From contig CAZGNU010000004.1 of the NCBI GenBank assembly GCA_964527325.1, forward strand, positions 1 through 58,668: a stretch of DNA of 58,668 nt, written 5' to 3'. This stretch comes from UBA6164 sp964527325 (GTDB taxonomy: Bacteria > Patescibacteriota > Gracilibacteria > BD1-5 > UBA6164). Made by a program: the position numbers and the translations under genes. Below, in pieces: positions 10,522 to 23,104 of this stretch. The notes below the pieces were generated by a model. It did not search any database. It worked only from the letters and a program-made list of their open reading frames with translations, and was not told where the DNA came from. Each line of letters begins with the position of its first letter. Position 1 is the stretch's first letter.

Positions 10522-11219
10522 TGAGTTTATTTAAATTTTTAAAAGATTTAATAGCACCAAAAAAGTGTTATTCTTGTAATAGAGAGTGACACTTTTTATG
10601 TGAGGATTGTTTGTCTAAAATGTCTAACTTTGAACCTATTTGTTATGTGTGTAAAGGAAGAAGTGATAATTTTAATGTACATAAAAATTGTCTAGATAAT
10701 ATTTATTATGATAAAATTTTAGTATTATCTCATTATAAAAATAAACATATTTCAAAATTAATAAAGGATTTAAAATTTTATAAGAAAAAAGATATAGCTG
10801 AAGATTTTTGAAATTATTTATCAAACATTTTTTTTGAAAATGAAATTTATAAAAATACTCAAAATTATGTAATAATTTTTCCACCAATGTGATTTATAAA
10901 AAAAATAAAAAGATGATATAATCACTCAAAAATTTTAGCTAAATATATTTGAAAAAAAACAAAAATAAAAGTAGAAAAAAAGCTAATAATTAAAACTAAG
11001 ACAACTAGACAACAATCTAAACTAAACAGACAAGAAAGACTAGTTAATTTAAAAGACTCCTTTAAAATAGCCAACAATAAAATAGACAATATTGACAAAA
11101 AAACTTTTATAATTGTGGATGATGTGATTTCAACATGATCTACAATTAATGAAATATCAAAAATATTAAAGCAAAAATGAGCAAGAAAAGTGATATGATT
11201 AATTGTTGCATCTGATTAA
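10521..11219 (+). CDS. ComF-family phosphoribosyltransferase-like protein
   Basis: A 232-aa protein with the ComF layout: an N-terminal four-Cys zinc motif (CYSC...CEDC, then CYVCKG), and a C-terminal PRTase fold ending in the PRPP-binding loop VDDVISTGST (about 197-206). The middle contains IIFPPMGFIKKIKRGYNHS and RQQSKLNRQERLVNL, both typical. ComF proteins support natural transformation, probably in DNA import. Together with the type IV pilus genes further on this suggests DNA uptake. The start overlaps the aminopeptidase stop by one base. Confidence 0.9.
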
Positions 11220-11261
11220 AAAATATGATATTATTATCGTAATAATTAATAATAATTTATT

Positions 11262-11594
11262 ATGATAATTTTTGATAATCAAAAAAAATTAAAAGAAAAA
11301 AATAATATTAAAACTGAAAAAAAATCTTTAAATACTAATTATTATAGAGAACATATTTTAGATTTAATAAAAGTTTGAACTTGTCCAAATTGTTGAGAAG
11401 AAACTGAAAATTGAAAATGTACAAAATTATTATTAGAATGTTGATATTGACACTGAGAAGATTATTTTAAAAAAATGGAAAAAATAAAAAAAGAAGAAAA
11501 AAACAGATTACGTTGTTCGTGTTGAGATTATGCTACAAAATGACATATGTGCGAAGAATGTTATTATAACAATATGGTATTATGAAATTATTAA
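11262..11594 (+). CDS. Small zinc-ribbon protein
   Basis: A 110-aa protein rich in cysteine and glycine. After a charged N-terminus come CPNCGEETENGKC, then LLECGYGHGEDYF, CSCGDYATKGHMCEEC and a C-terminal YNNMVLGNY. The paired Cys suggest two zinc-binding sites. Nearly all glycines are TGA, so in the standard code the gene would look shattered. No known family could be named. It lies between comF and uvrA, so a nucleic-acid role is possible but unproven. Confidence 0.65.
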
Positions 11595-11671
11595 AAATAT
11601 ATTTAAATTATTATTTGAATATATTTTTTTTTGAGTAAAATAAAGAGATACTTAAATATTAAAAAAAATAT

Positions 11672-14509
11672 ATGTCTAAATATTTAGAAGTAATTTGAGC
11701 AAAGACTCATAACTTACAAAACATAAATGTAAAAATACTTAAAAATAAAATGACTGTTATTACGGGTGTTTCATGAAGTGGTAAGTCTTCCCTAGCCTTT
11801 AATACTATATATAATGTATGACAACAAAAGTATCTAGAAAGCTTGTCTAGTTATGCTCGTATGTTTATTTGATGAATGAAAGAAGAAGCAGAAGTTTCAG
11901 AAATAAATGGACTTTCCCCTACTATTTCAATTGATCAAAAAACAACAAGTAAAAACCCTAGATCAACTGTTTGAACTATTACAGAAATTTATGATTATTA
12001 TAAACTTTTATATTTAAATGTATGAGAAAGAAAGTGTGTAAGTTGTTCAACAACAGTTAAAAAAGATTCTATTTTAGACATAATTAATTTTTTGTCTACA
12101 ATAAAAGAAAAAGAAAAATTTATGTTACTTTCCCCTATTTTATGAGAATTTAATAGTTTTGATGAAGTGAAAAAAGAGGTTTTAAATATGTGATTTATAA
12201 GATTTCAAATTGATAATAAGCAGTATACAGTAAACGATAAAGTAGAAATCAAAAACATTTGAAAAGTATATATTGTTGTAGACAGGTTAATTAATACTGA
12301 TTATACAAATAATGAATCTTCAGATACAAAAAGATTAAAAGATTCTTTAGCTTTATCATATAAAATATGAAAATGATTATTAACTATTCAAAAAATTTGA
12401 TGAGACACAAAAGACTTTTCAAGCGTATTTGTTTGTTCTAATTGTGGACATATACCAGAAGAACTAAATATATCTAGTTTTTCTTTTAATTCGCATTCTT
12501 GAGCTTGTAAAGAGTGTCATTGATTATGAGTTAAAAAAGTATTTTTAGAGGAAAAAATTATTAATAATAATTTAACACTTTTAGAGTGAGCAGTGATTGC
12601 ACCAGGATTTTGATGAGATTATTTTTTCGCTTTATTAGAGGTTGTTTGAAAAAAACACAAAATAAATTTAAATACCAACTATTCCCTATTATCTAAAAGA
12701 GAAAAAGATATAGTATTACATTGAACATGAGATGTAAAATATAGTATTACTTTTATTAATGAACATGGTGTTAAAAATACTTATAATTCTAGATTTGAAT
12801 GAGTAATTAATACTCTTACAAGAAGATATTTTGATTGATGAAATACAAAATGAATATATGAAGATTATGTTGTAGACATGGAGTGTCATATTTGTGATGG
12901 ACATAGATTAAAACAAGAAAGCTTAAATGTGTTTATGTGAGGAATAAATATTTGAGAATTGTCAGATTTACCAGTTGTAGATGCCTTAAAATTTATAAAA
13001 AAAATAAAGTTAACAAAATCACAAGAAAAAATTTCAAAAAAAGTATTAAAAAATGCAATAGATAGATTAGAATTTTTGTGATGAGTTTGATTAACATATA
13101 TGACTATATCAAGAAAAGCATGAACTCTTTCATGATGAGAAGCTCAAAGAATTAGGCTTGCAACTCAAATATGAACAAAACTAGAGTGAATAATTTATGT
13201 TTTAGATGAGCCTTCAATATGACTACACCCAAGAGATAATGATATGTTAATAGACAACTTAAAAAAACTAAGAGATATTTGAAATACCCTTATTATTGTT
13301 GAACATGATGAGGACATTATGAGAGAAAGTGATCACATTATAGACATTTGACCTTGAGCAGGTATTCATGGTTGAAAAATAATTTTTGAGTGAACTATGG
13401 ATGAAATAATTACTGACAAAGATACAGTAACATGACCATATTTAAACTGAGAAAGAAATGTAATAATTAAAAGACAAAATAGGCCTAAGTTTAAAGACTT
13501 AAAAAAGAACTGAAAGGTTTTAAAGATAGTGTGAGCAAAACAAAATAACCTAAAAAATATTGATGTAACTATCCCCCTTTCAAATCTTGTTGTAGTAACT
13601 TGAGTTTCATGAAGTTGAAAATCTAGCCTTGTAAACGATATACTTGCAAACTATTTAGCAAATAATTTAAATAGAGCTAAAAGAACAGTTTGAGCAGTTA
13701 AAAAAATTGATTGACTAAAAAACCTAGACAAGGTTGTAATTATTGATCAATCATCAATATGAAAAACACCAAGAAGTAATCCTGCTACCTATACTTGAGT
13801 TTTTACACCAATAAGAGATGTTTTTTCATTAACAGAAGAAGCTCAAATTAGATGATACAAGCCAGGGAGATTTAGTTTTAATACAAAACAATGAAGATGT
13901 GAAGAATGTGATTGAGATTGAGTTAAAAAGATTGAAATGCATTTTCTGCCACCAGTTTATGTTGAATGCGAATCATGTAATTGAAAAAGATATAATTCAG
14001 AAACACTACAAATAAAATATAAATGAAAAACAATTTCAGATGTATTAAATATGACAATTGAAGAATGACTTGATTTCTTTTCAAATCACCCTAAAATAAT
14101 GAAGACGTTGAAAGTAATAGATGAAGTTTGATTATGATATATAAAACTATGACAATCAAGTGTTACTTTGTCATGATGAGAAGCCCAAAGAATTAAATTA
14201 TCAACAGAGCTTTCAAAAAGATCAACATGAAAAACGTTTTATATACTTGATGAGCCTACTACAGGATTACATTTTCAGGATGTGGACAGATTATTGACAA
14301 TATTACACTCATTAGTAGACAAGTGAAATTCTGTTTTAGTAATAGAGCACAATATGGATGTTATTATTAATGCAGATCATATAATTGATATTTGAGTGGA
14401 GTGATGAGATAAATGATGAGAGTTAATAGAAAATTGAAGCATGCAAGATATTATGAGTTGTAAAAAAAGTTATACAGCAGACGCAATAAAAAAATATATT
14501 AATAAATAA
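11672..14509 (+). CDS. uvrA: Excinuclease ABC subunit A
   Basis: A 945-aa ATPase that finds DNA damage for nucleotide excision repair with UvrB and UvrC. It has two ABC modules: Walker A at about 32-39 and 643-650 (both GVSGSGKS), signatures LSGGEAQRI at about 488 and 833, and DEPSIGLHPRDND. The zinc modules are CVSC (about 121), CSNC...CKEC (about 254) and CEEC...CESC (about 742). The length is normal. TGA encodes glycine inside the P-loops, one of the clearest proofs of the code here. The next gene, murB, starts 5 nt later. mfd in the same window would bring this system to stalled RNA polymerase. Confidence 0.97.
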
Positions 14510-14514
14510 TATTT

Positions 14515-15402
14515 ATGAAAATAGAGGATGTTTTAATAAAAAATAAAGACATAACTGAATTATCAAATTTTAAAACAAAAGCAATAGCTAGTTATTATTA
14601 TGAAATTAATTCTAGACAAGATGTTGACATTATTTCAAAAATATATAAATATTGATTAGATAATAATTTAAAGGTTTTGTTTATATGATGAGGAACAAAT
14701 ATGCTTTTTGCATTTGAAAAGTTCGATGGAATAATTATAAAAAATTGTCTAAAATGATGGAAATATAATGAAAAATTAAAAATATTAGAAACTAATAGTT
14801 GAGATTATATATCCGATATTGCAGAATCTTTACAAGATAATTATTGACAAAAATTATTGAAAAGATTTATAGGATTACCGTGAAGTGTATGATGAGCTGT
14901 ATTTTGAAACGCATGATGTTTTTGATTAGAAATAGAAAATAATTTTTTTGAAGCAGAGGTTATAGATTTAAAAACTTGAAAAACTATTGTTTTAGACAAG
15001 GAAAAAATGAAATTTGAGTATAGAAATTCTATAATTAAAAAAACATGAAATTTTTTTATAGTTAAATTAAAATTTGATTTATCAAAAAAAGTAGAGAAAT
15101 ATTCTTCAGATGTTGATAATATACATTTTAGAGAAGTAAGGCAACCAAAATGAAACACTTGTTGAAGTTTTTTTAAAAATCATTCTAGAGAATATCCAGC
15201 ATGAGCGTTAATAGAAAAAGTTTGATTAAAAGGGAAGAAGATGTGATGAGCCTTTTTCTCAGAAAAACATGCAAATTTTTTAATTAGCGATGGAACAGCT
15301 TCTTATAAGGATTTATTAAAACTAATTAAGGAAGCTAAAACAAAAATAAAAAAAGAATTTGATATAGATTTAGTGCCAGAAGTAAGAATTATTACTAATT
15401 AA
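14515..15402 (+). CDS. murB: UDP-N-acetylenolpyruvoylglucosamine reductase
   Basis: A 295-aa FAD enzyme that completes UDP-MurNAc synthesis for peptidoglycan. FAD-binding GGGTNMLF (about 61-68), GLPGSVGGAVFGNAG (about 118-132), RNSIIKK, the GSFFKNHS active-site segment and HANFLISDG near the end are all recognisable. The length fits the short type I/II enzymes. It follows uvrA by 5 nt and precedes a pseudouridine synthase by 5 nt, so the three are one operon. It shows that the cell makes at least part of its own wall precursor. Confidence 0.95.
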
Positions 15403-15407
15403 AATTA

Positions 15408-16121
15408 ATGGAAAAAATTAGAATTCAAAAATACATGTCTCAGGCATGAATATGTTCACGCAGAAAAGCTGAAGATTATATTAAAAGATGACTAGTGAAG
15501 GTAAATGGAAAAATAGCAAAAATAGGGGAGTCTGTATTACCAAATCAGGATAAGGTAGTTTTATTAGACAAAGCAATAGAAGAACAAAAAAACTTTGTCT
15601 ATTATAAGCTTAATAAACCAAGAGGAATTGAGACTACATGCGCTCAGCACAATGAAAAAAATATTGTGGACATTATGGATGTTAAAGAGAGAGTTTTTCC
15701 TGTTTGAAGACTAGATAAAGAAACAACGGGATTAATTTTAATGACCAATGATGGTAGATTAGCAAATTTTTTAATGCATCCAAGATATGAACATTCAAAG
15801 GAATATATAGTAGACACATTTTGACCAATAAATGATGATCAATTAGGCATTATGAGAAAAAGTATGCTAATTTTATGAAGTTATACAAAAGAAGCAATTA
15901 TTAAAAGATTATCCTCAGGAACATTTAGTATAATTATTAAGGAATGAAAAAATAGGCAAATTAGAAGAATGGTTGAAGGGGTTTGATCTAGAGTAAAGAA
16001 ATTAAAAAGAATAAGAATAGAAAATATTTTTTTATGAAAATTGAAAGAATGAAATTATAAACACTTAACAAAAGGAGAGTTAAGCGAATTATTTAATAAA
16101 CTATGAATAAAGAAAGACTAG
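15408..16121 (+). CDS. RsuA/RluB-family rRNA pseudouridine synthase
   Basis: A 237-aa protein with an N-terminal S4 RNA-binding domain (RIQKYMSQAGICSRRKAEDYI, then RGLVKVNGK), and a catalytic domain with YYKLNKPRGIETT, GRLDKETTGLIL (catalytic Asp) and GKNRQIRRMVEGVG. It isomerises a uridine in rRNA. Which position it modifies cannot be decided from sequence alone. The stop codon is inside the first arm of a strong terminator hairpin. Confidence 0.92.
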
Positions 16122-16139
16122 TACAACTAGTCTTTCTTT
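16109..16139. terminator. Bidirectional terminator between convergent genes
   Basis: A perfect 14-bp stem, AAAGAAAGACTAGT / ACTAGTCTTTCTTT, with a 3-nt loop. It contains the TAG of the pseudouridine synthase gene and touches the TAA of the convergent minus-strand gene, so both genes end in the same hairpin. Confidence 0.85.
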
Positions 16140-16797
16140 ATTTTAATATATGTTTCATGGAATTAATTTCTATTTTAATATTTTGTAGTATTATAACAAA
16201 AAAATCTTTTATCTCTTTTTCTGATTGAAAGGTAGTATTAGTAAAATTTTTTAATTTTAAGCTTTCTTTATCAAGCTTTATTAAATTTTGTTTAATTTGT
16301 AATTCTTTTTCAGAAAAATTATTTTTATTTTTGAATATTTTTCTGGCAATTAATAAATTAATACTATCAAGTTTATTAGAAATTTTTATTCATAATTTTG
16401 AAAAAGCAATTTTTTTAGATTTAAGATTTTTTTCAAATATATCTTTTTCAATTTTTAGTTGTATTTTTAAGCTTTCATTAATTTTTTTTATTTTTTTTAT
16501 AACTGCTTGTAATATATTATCTGCTCTTTCTTTTTTTATATTTGTATTTTGAATTTTTTCTAAAGCTATAATTAACCCATTTAATTCATCTATATTTTTT
16601 GATATAATTTTATTGTTTCAAATATTATATTTTATAGTAAAATTAGTTACATTATTTTTATGTCTATATATATAATTTTCAACTAAAATAGCCTTTTTAA
16701 TGTTAGGCTCTGTGTTGTATATTATATTTAATCAAAATACATTTTCAGTAAATGTAAAAATCAATATAAATAATATAAAATATATTATTTTTTTCAT
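16138..16797 (-). CDS. Exported coiled-coil protein, unknown
   Basis: A 219-aa protein with a clear signal-peptide-like start (MKKIIYFILFILIFTFTENVFG). The rest is long lysine/asparagine-rich helix, with several regions likely to form coiled coils (IQNTNIKKERADNILQAVIK, then KNLKSKKIAFSKLGIK). No enzymatic motif is visible. It is the only minus-strand gene in a 28-kb plus-strand stretch and shares its terminator with the convergent gene. It is probably secreted or held outside the membrane. Confidence 0.65.
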
Positions 16798-16872
16798 TTT
16801 AATTTTTATTAATCATTATTATACCTATATTATATATATGTATGTATTTTATTCAAGATTTATTTTAAAAAT

Positions 16873-19488
16873 ATGATAATTTGTTTAGATTTAGAGACAA
16901 CCGGTTTAGATAAATACGGTGATAAAATTATAGAAATAGCAATCGTAAAGTTTGATGAAAAAACTTTTAAAGAAGTTGGAACTTTTACATCTCTAGTTGA
17001 TCCACAAATAGAAATTCCTGAAATTATATCAAATATAACAAATATTACTAATGATGACGTAAATTGAGCACCGACCATAGAAGAACTAAAAAAAGAAATT
17101 TTAGATTTTATATGAGATGACCCTATTTTATGACATAATATACAATTTGATATAGATTTTTTTATAAATAACTGAATTGATATTAAAAAGAATATTAAAA
17201 TAGATACTTTTTTTCTTGCTAATTTTTTGTCTTTTAATGAATCCTCTTTAAATTTAGAAATGTTATGTAATTCTTTTTGAATTACTTTTGAATGAGCACA
17301 TAGGGCATTAAATGATGCTAAGGCTACAATAAAATTATTTAAAAAATTAATCAAAAAGTTTAATAAGTTAAGCAAAGGCAAGAAACACCTACTTTTTTTT
17401 ATTTTTAATAAAGCAGAAGATAGAGATATAGAATATTTAAGAGAAAATCTTTTTGATAATATTGATACGAGTTTGTCTTTTTCTGATTTTGAAAAAAGAG
17501 TTTTAAAGCTTGTTGGAAAATTAGATACAGAAGAACAATTGATTGTAGACAAGGAAGTAGACAACAAAAACATGAGGAAGATATTTACTATGTTGTGAAT
17601 GGTTGAAAAAAGAGAAAATCAACTTAAAATGACAGATATAGTTATGGAGTCATTTAATAAGAAAGCTAAGACAGTTATAGAGGCTCCTACGTGATTGGGA
17701 AAAAGTTTTGCATATCTTATACCATCAATAATTCATTCAGTAAAAACATGAGAAAAAGTTTTTGTGTCTACAAAAACGAAAACATTACAGGATCAACTCT
17801 ATGAAGGAGATTTAGTATATTTAAAAGAAAAATTAAACATAGATTTTAATTATACAAAATTAAAATGAAAGAAAAACTATTTAAGTATAAAATTATTTTT
17901 TGAAGAATTTTGGAATGATGACATTACTTACAATAAGGTAGGATTTTTATCAAAGATTTTACTATGGTTGCACAACACTAAACATTGAGAGCTTGATGAA
18001 TTAAATTATTTTGGGCAGGAGTTTTCTTTTTTAAGATTTATTAATTCTGATAATTATGGAGTTGTTGCAGAAAAAAATGATTATAGAAGATATGAATATT
18101 TATTCAAAGCAAGAGTAAAATTAGAAAGTTCAAATATTATAATAATAAACCATAGTTTATTGTTTTCAGATTTAAATACAGAAACTTCTGTGTTATGAAA
18201 AATGTATAATTTAGTTATTGATGAATGACATAATATTGAAGATACTGTTACGGATTCTTTAAAATTGAAATATTCTATAGATAACATAAGAGAACAATTT
18301 AATGTAATAGAAAAAATATATATAAAAATTGAGGCAAAAAAAATAGATCTAATTGTTTTAAAAGAAAGCCTTATTTCAAAATTAGAATTATTAGACGATT
18401 ATTTATTCAGTTATTTAAAAGAAAAAGTACTTGATAATAACAAATACAAAAGAATATTATTACAAAAAGATTTTTTTGAAAATACAGAGTTTAGTGGTTT
18501 GTTGAAAAAAATAGAATTAGATTTTATAGACATAATAGACAAATTAGCAGTAGAGGAAAGATATGATTTTACGAAAGAAATTGGCTTTATTCACGGATAT
18601 TTAGATTCTATAAAAATAATGTTAGACAAAAACTCTGATAATAAATACATAAAAATAATAAATTATAATGATAAAGTGTGAGTTAGTTTTGAATATACGT
18701 TATTAAATCCTTGAAAATATTTACGTAAAAATCTATGGAGAAAATTAAAAACGTGTATATTAACTTCAGCAACATTACAAATATGATGAAAATTTGATTA
18801 TTATAAAGCATTATTGTTTTTAGATAATTTTAATTTTTATTCTTTTGATAGTGATTTTGATTATGAAAAACAAGCAATGCTTTTTATTCCAACAGACATT
18901 TGAAACATAAAAAATAATAGAGAACTAGTAATTAATTTTTTATGAAAATTATATAATGTAGCTAGATGAAAAATTTTAACACTTTTAACAAGCTATAATA
19001 TTATCAAAAAAATATATACATCTTTAAATAGCGGGTTAAAAAAACAGTGAATAAATTTATATGCTCAGTGAGTAGCTGGAAGTAAAATAAAACTTTTGAG
19101 TTTTTTTTTAAAAGAGCCAGATAATTCTATTCTTTTATGAACAGATAGTTTTTGGGAGGGGGTTGATATTCCTTGAGATGATTTAAAGTACTTAATTATA
19201 CATAAATTTCCATTTTCAGTACCAACAGATCCTATTTTTATGGCAAGAAGCGTGTTTTTTAAAGACCCTTTTTTGGAATATTCTATACCAAAGGCAATAA
19301 TTAAATTAAAGCAATGATTTTGAAGATTAATAAGAACAAAAAATGATACAGGTATAGTTATTTTATTAGATAGTAGAATAATAAGAACAAAATGGTGAAA
19401 AGAGTTTTTTAGCGCTTTCCCAAAGGAAATTAATATAAAAAAATGAACAACAAATTCATTTATAAGTATTCTTAAAAAAAAGCTATAA
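16873..19488 (+). CDS. DnaQ-type exonuclease fused to DinG-family helicase
   Basis: An 871-aa fusion. Residues 1-160 are a DEDD 3'-5' exonuclease (MIICLDLETTGLDKYGDKII, GHNIQFDIDFF, and AHRALNDAKAT as the third motif). From about 255 it is an XPD/DinG superfamily 2 helicase with Walker A EAPTGLGKSFAYL, a Walker B variant DEGHNIED, and a C-terminal motif with LIRTKNDTG. The usual DinG Fe-S cysteines are not evident. The same fusion is known in Firmicutes. It probably processes damaged or recombining DNA. The start is the first ATG after the divergent promoter gap. Confidence 0.9.
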
Positions 19489-19528
19489 AGATTTTTAAAT
19501 ATTTGTAAAGTTTTTTTTTTGGTATTTT

Positions 19529-19557
19529 TTTATAAAGTATGGTATTATGTATATAAT
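19529..19557 (+). promoter_or_regulatory. Putative promoter of the pilus operon
   Basis: TTTATA (19529-19534), a 17-nt spacer and a perfect TATAAT (19552-19557), about 20 nt before the ATG at 19577. The -35 match is moderate and the AT-rich background lowers confidence. Confidence 0.4.
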
Positions 19558-19576
19558 TACTTTTTAATTATTTTTT

Positions 19577-20419
19577 ATGAAAGAAGAAAATAATGATATT
19601 AATAAAGAATCTGGTTCAGAAAATATCTTTGATGAATTTGCTGATAGCTCAGGTTTAGTTAAGGAGGTTGAAAAATTAAAAAAGGAAAAAAACAAAGATT
19701 TGTTTTTTTATATAATCAAGGTTTGAGATGTTCTTCAAACTATATTTTGGTTATGATTATTTGTTGTTGTAATCCTTTTTTGATATACATATATTCAAAA
19801 AGACAACACAATTACAAATAATAATTTATTAGATCCTTTTTGTCCTATATTTTTATGAAGTATTAAGTACGATACTACTTATTGTTCATCAATTACTTCA
19901 TTAAAAACAACAAATGAAAAAAAGTTAGAAGATTTAAAAAACAATCAAACATCTAATATATTAGAAATTTTAGAAAAACTTTATAGAGTTCAAAACTTTA
20001 CAAAAAGTAAGGAAGTAATTTTTCTAACAGATAAGTCAGATAATAAGCTTCAAGTTTTATCTGTATTAGAAAAATTTGATGATATAAAAAATGAATTTAA
20101 TATAGAAAAAGATAAAATAAGTTGTAATAATATTCAGATAGATTCAAAAAAAGGTATTTTAAGTATGAAATGTGAATCTTTTTCTCAATGATATGAAAAA
20201 TGATTAAGATGATTTGATGGCACAACAGATAATTTATTAAAATGAACATCTTTATCGCAAGCCAATAGCTTTTTAAATTATATAGAAAAAACATCAAAAT
20301 ATTTTAAAATTGTAGACAGACAAAAAATGTTTAAAGAAGAAAGTCTTTTGTGAACAAAAACTGGTTTTACAAGTAAAACACAGTTTGATTTAAAATTAAA
20401 ATATAACTTAACAAAATAA
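19577..20419 (+). CDS. Inner-membrane pilus assembly protein, PilN-like position
   Basis: A 280-aa protein with an acidic cytoplasmic N-terminus (about 55 residues), one membrane segment (LQTIFWLGLFVVVILFGYTYI) and an extracytoplasmic domain. The outer domain holds two cysteines (CPIFLG and YCSS) and later CNNIQ and KCESF. It lies 2 nt before a second bitopic protein and in front of pilB and pilC, where other bacteria carry PilM/N/O. Sequence similarity to PilN is not evident to me, so the role is inferred from the neighbours and topology. Confidence 0.6.
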
Positions 20420-20421
20420 TT

Positions 20422-21807
20422 ATGCGCAGTGAAACAAGTACTCCTGGGGTAAAAAGATCTAAAAGAGAAGAAAATAGTATAATTATTCATTTTGCATTTT
20501 ATTTTGTATTAACAGCATGATTAGCGATTTTTCTTATTATAAATATAGTTCCTAAAATTATAGAAATTGAGAAAGAAAAAACCTTAACTAAGGAAATATA
20601 TAATTCTATAGAAATAATAGAAAAAAAAGGATTAACATTTAGTGAGTTTAAAGTTATTGCAGAAGCATGAAATAAAGACAGGGTTGTTTTAGAAATATTA
20701 AAAAATATGACAGAAGATTTTTATAATGAAAATCTAGTTAATGAAACAAATAAATCATATAATTATTTTTTAGATGCCAAAAATAAAGAACTTAATAGCG
20801 TAGAGAATAAAGCTATAGTTGATAATCAAATAAAACAAATTTCAACAATATTGCCCTCTTATTCTTTACAACCGATAGATTTATGATGAGACTTATTAAC
20901 AGATTATAAATTTGTTAATTATGTTGAGTCTCTTATTGAAACCTTTGGGTTGTCAACAGACAGTAGTATTGGAATAAAAAAATTAGAATTAGTAGAAGAA
21001 TATTTGGGTTCAAATGAAGAAGGAGGATCTTTAGATTCTAATCTTTATTATATACCATTAAATCTTATAATAAAGTGAAATAAATCAGGAATTATTAATT
21101 TTCTATATTATGTTGAAAATGTTTGAAATATAATAATAGATGAAGAAGAAATAAAGCTAAATAAAGATTATTGATTTTTATCAAAGAATGGTATAAAAAT
21201 TATTTTAGAATGAGATAAAAACACATCTGATTATAATATTTTTTCACACCAAATGATAGATATCGGAACAGGGGAGTTGATCACGAAGGACCCTGAGACA
21301 GAATGGAAGAACGTACCTGCCTTCAATCAGGCAGTGAAGATGTTAGAAGAATTAGAAACAATGAAGTGAAGTGTTTCACACCAAATGATAGATATAGAAA
21401 AAATATCAATGGATGAATATTTAGATTCTTCATACGTAGATAGATGAGAAAATGATTTTAAAAGTTTTATTATTAGAAATCAAGCAAATGATGAATTTGA
21501 AATAAATGTAAATTTATTATTTTACGTAAAAGGGCAACCGTTGTATAAAACAGAAGAATTTATAAGAAATATTCTTAATATGAGAAAAGAAGCTTTAAAA
21601 ATTATTACTTCAAGATTAGAAGATGTAAAAATAAAAGAAATTGAACGTAAAAAATTAATGAAAGATAACTCAGCCCTTAGTCAGATGAATAAAGAAATAG
21701 TAATTATAAATAAAAATCTTACAAAAAAGGATAAATTAGAAGAATCATATAAGAGTGCTATAAAATTAAACACTATAATTGAACCAATATTTAGAAGATT
21801 AAAATAA
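20422..21807 (+). CDS. PilO-like pilus assembly protein with an in-frame insertion
   Basis: A 461-aa bitopic protein. A short basic N-terminus is followed by a membrane segment (FYFVLTAGLAIFLIINIVP), then a coiled-coil (IIEIEKEKTLTKEIYNSI...) and an alpha/beta domain; a second coiled-coil closes the C-terminus. This is the architecture of PilO, which aligns the pilus machine across the membrane. Residues about 282-325 are a 44-residue insertion between two copies of SHQMIDI, with base composition unlike the rest of the gene (GTGELITKDPETEWKNVPAF...). It starts 2 nt after the previous gene and ends 6 nt before pilB. Confidence 0.65.
21242..21395 (+). repeat. 22-bp direct repeats around a GC-rich in-frame insert
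   Basis: The 22-bp sequence starting TTTCACACCAAATGATAG occurs at 21242-21263 and again, identically, at 21374-21395. The period is 132 nt, exactly 44 codons. The sequence between is about half G+C in its first 80 nt, against about a quarter around it, and uses codons rare here (ATC, GAC, GAG, CCT, AAC). It keeps the frame open and includes one TGA glycine. Confidence 0.85.
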
Positions 21808-21813
21808 AAAATT

Positions 21814-23076
21814 ATGATATATAAGGAAGTCGTTGCTAATCTAAAAGATTTAGTATATAAGTGAGATAATATACAAGAAGTATGTGACTATATTATATTA
21901 GCCGCAGTTCTTTGAGAGTCTTCAGATATACACATAGAGCCATTAACTTCTTATGTAAGACTGAGATATAGGTTAGATTGAGAACTTAAAGAAATTTTAG
22001 AATATCAAAACTTTTTACACTCTTGAATTGTTGCAAGATTTAAAATATTAGCTGATTTAAAAATTGATGAATCTCGTATTCCACAGGATGGAAGAATTAG
22101 TAGAACTATTGAGTGAAAATCTCTTGATCTGAGAGTTTCAACATTGCCTACAGTTCATTGAGAAAAAATAGTAATGAGAATTGTAGATAAAAGTAAAACA
22201 ATACCTTCATTAAATGATTTATGAATTGAATGAAAAAACTTTGATTTAGTAAAAAAAGCAATTTCACTACCAAATGGTATTATATTAACCTCTTGACCAA
22301 CTGGTTCAGGTAAGTCTACTACTTTATATTCAGCTCTTACAAGATTAAATAAAATTGATGTTAATATAATGACATTAGAAGATCCTGTAGAAAATCAGGT
22401 TGATTGAATAAGTCAGTCTCAAGTTAAGCCGAATATTGGTTATACATTTGCATATTGATTAAGAACAGCCCTGAGGCAAGATCCAGATATTATAATGGTA
22501 TGAGAAATGAGAGATAAAGAAACTGTAGATATTGCAGTAGAAGCTTCTCTTACAGGGCATTTGGTACTATCTACTATTCATACAAATAATGCTTCAGAAA
22601 CAATAACAAGAGTATTAAATATGTGAGTACAGCCATTTTTAATACCAGCTTCATTTAACGTAATAATAGCTCAAAGATTAGTAAAAAGACTTTGTTCTTG
22701 TAAAAAACAAATTAACCTTAAGGATGTTTGAGAACAAACAATTAAAAATATTAAATATGCTTTAAGCATTACTGATAAAAATGAAATTTCAAATAGGGTA
22801 TGAGATAAATTAAAAAATCCAGTTTTTTATGAACCACAAGGTTGTGAAAAATGTGATAACACTTGATATAAATGAAGGCTATGATTGTATGAGGTTTTAG
22901 AAATTACACCATGAGTTAAAGAAATGGTTTTATCTGGTGCATCTGCTTTTAATATTAATAGACAAGCAATTAAAGATGGGATGATATCACTTGAGCAAGA
23001 TGGTATAATGAAAGCATTAAATGGATCAACAAGCTTAGAAGAAGTATATAGGGTAGCAAAAAGCCAGAAAGGGTAA
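21814..23076 (+). CDS. pilB: Type IV pilus assembly ATPase
   Basis: A 420-aa GspE/PilB ATPase that powers pilus extension. It shows the Asp-box region ASDIHIEP-like (ESSDIHIEPL), RIPQDGRI, Walker A GPTGSGKS (about 161-168), Walker B DPDIIMVGEMRD (about 222), the His box LTGHLVLSTIHTN and a four-Cys zinc site (CSC about 294 and CEKC about 345). The usual N-terminal GspE-N domain is missing, so the protein is shorter than typical 560-aa PilB. The lack of a PilT gene here leaves open how retraction works. It forms an operon with the flanking genes. Confidence 0.95.
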
Positions 23077-23104
23077 TAAAATATTAATTATTAATTTAAA
23101 TATT

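Noticed and set aside
16873..19488. Frameshifts or pseudogene in the helicase region
   Set aside because: All apparent stops are TGA. The frame is continuous under code 25 and the motifs are in order.
21242..21395. Mini-intein in the PilO-like gene
   Set aside because: The insert is only 44 residues and lacks any Cys/Ser-His-Asn splicing motifs.
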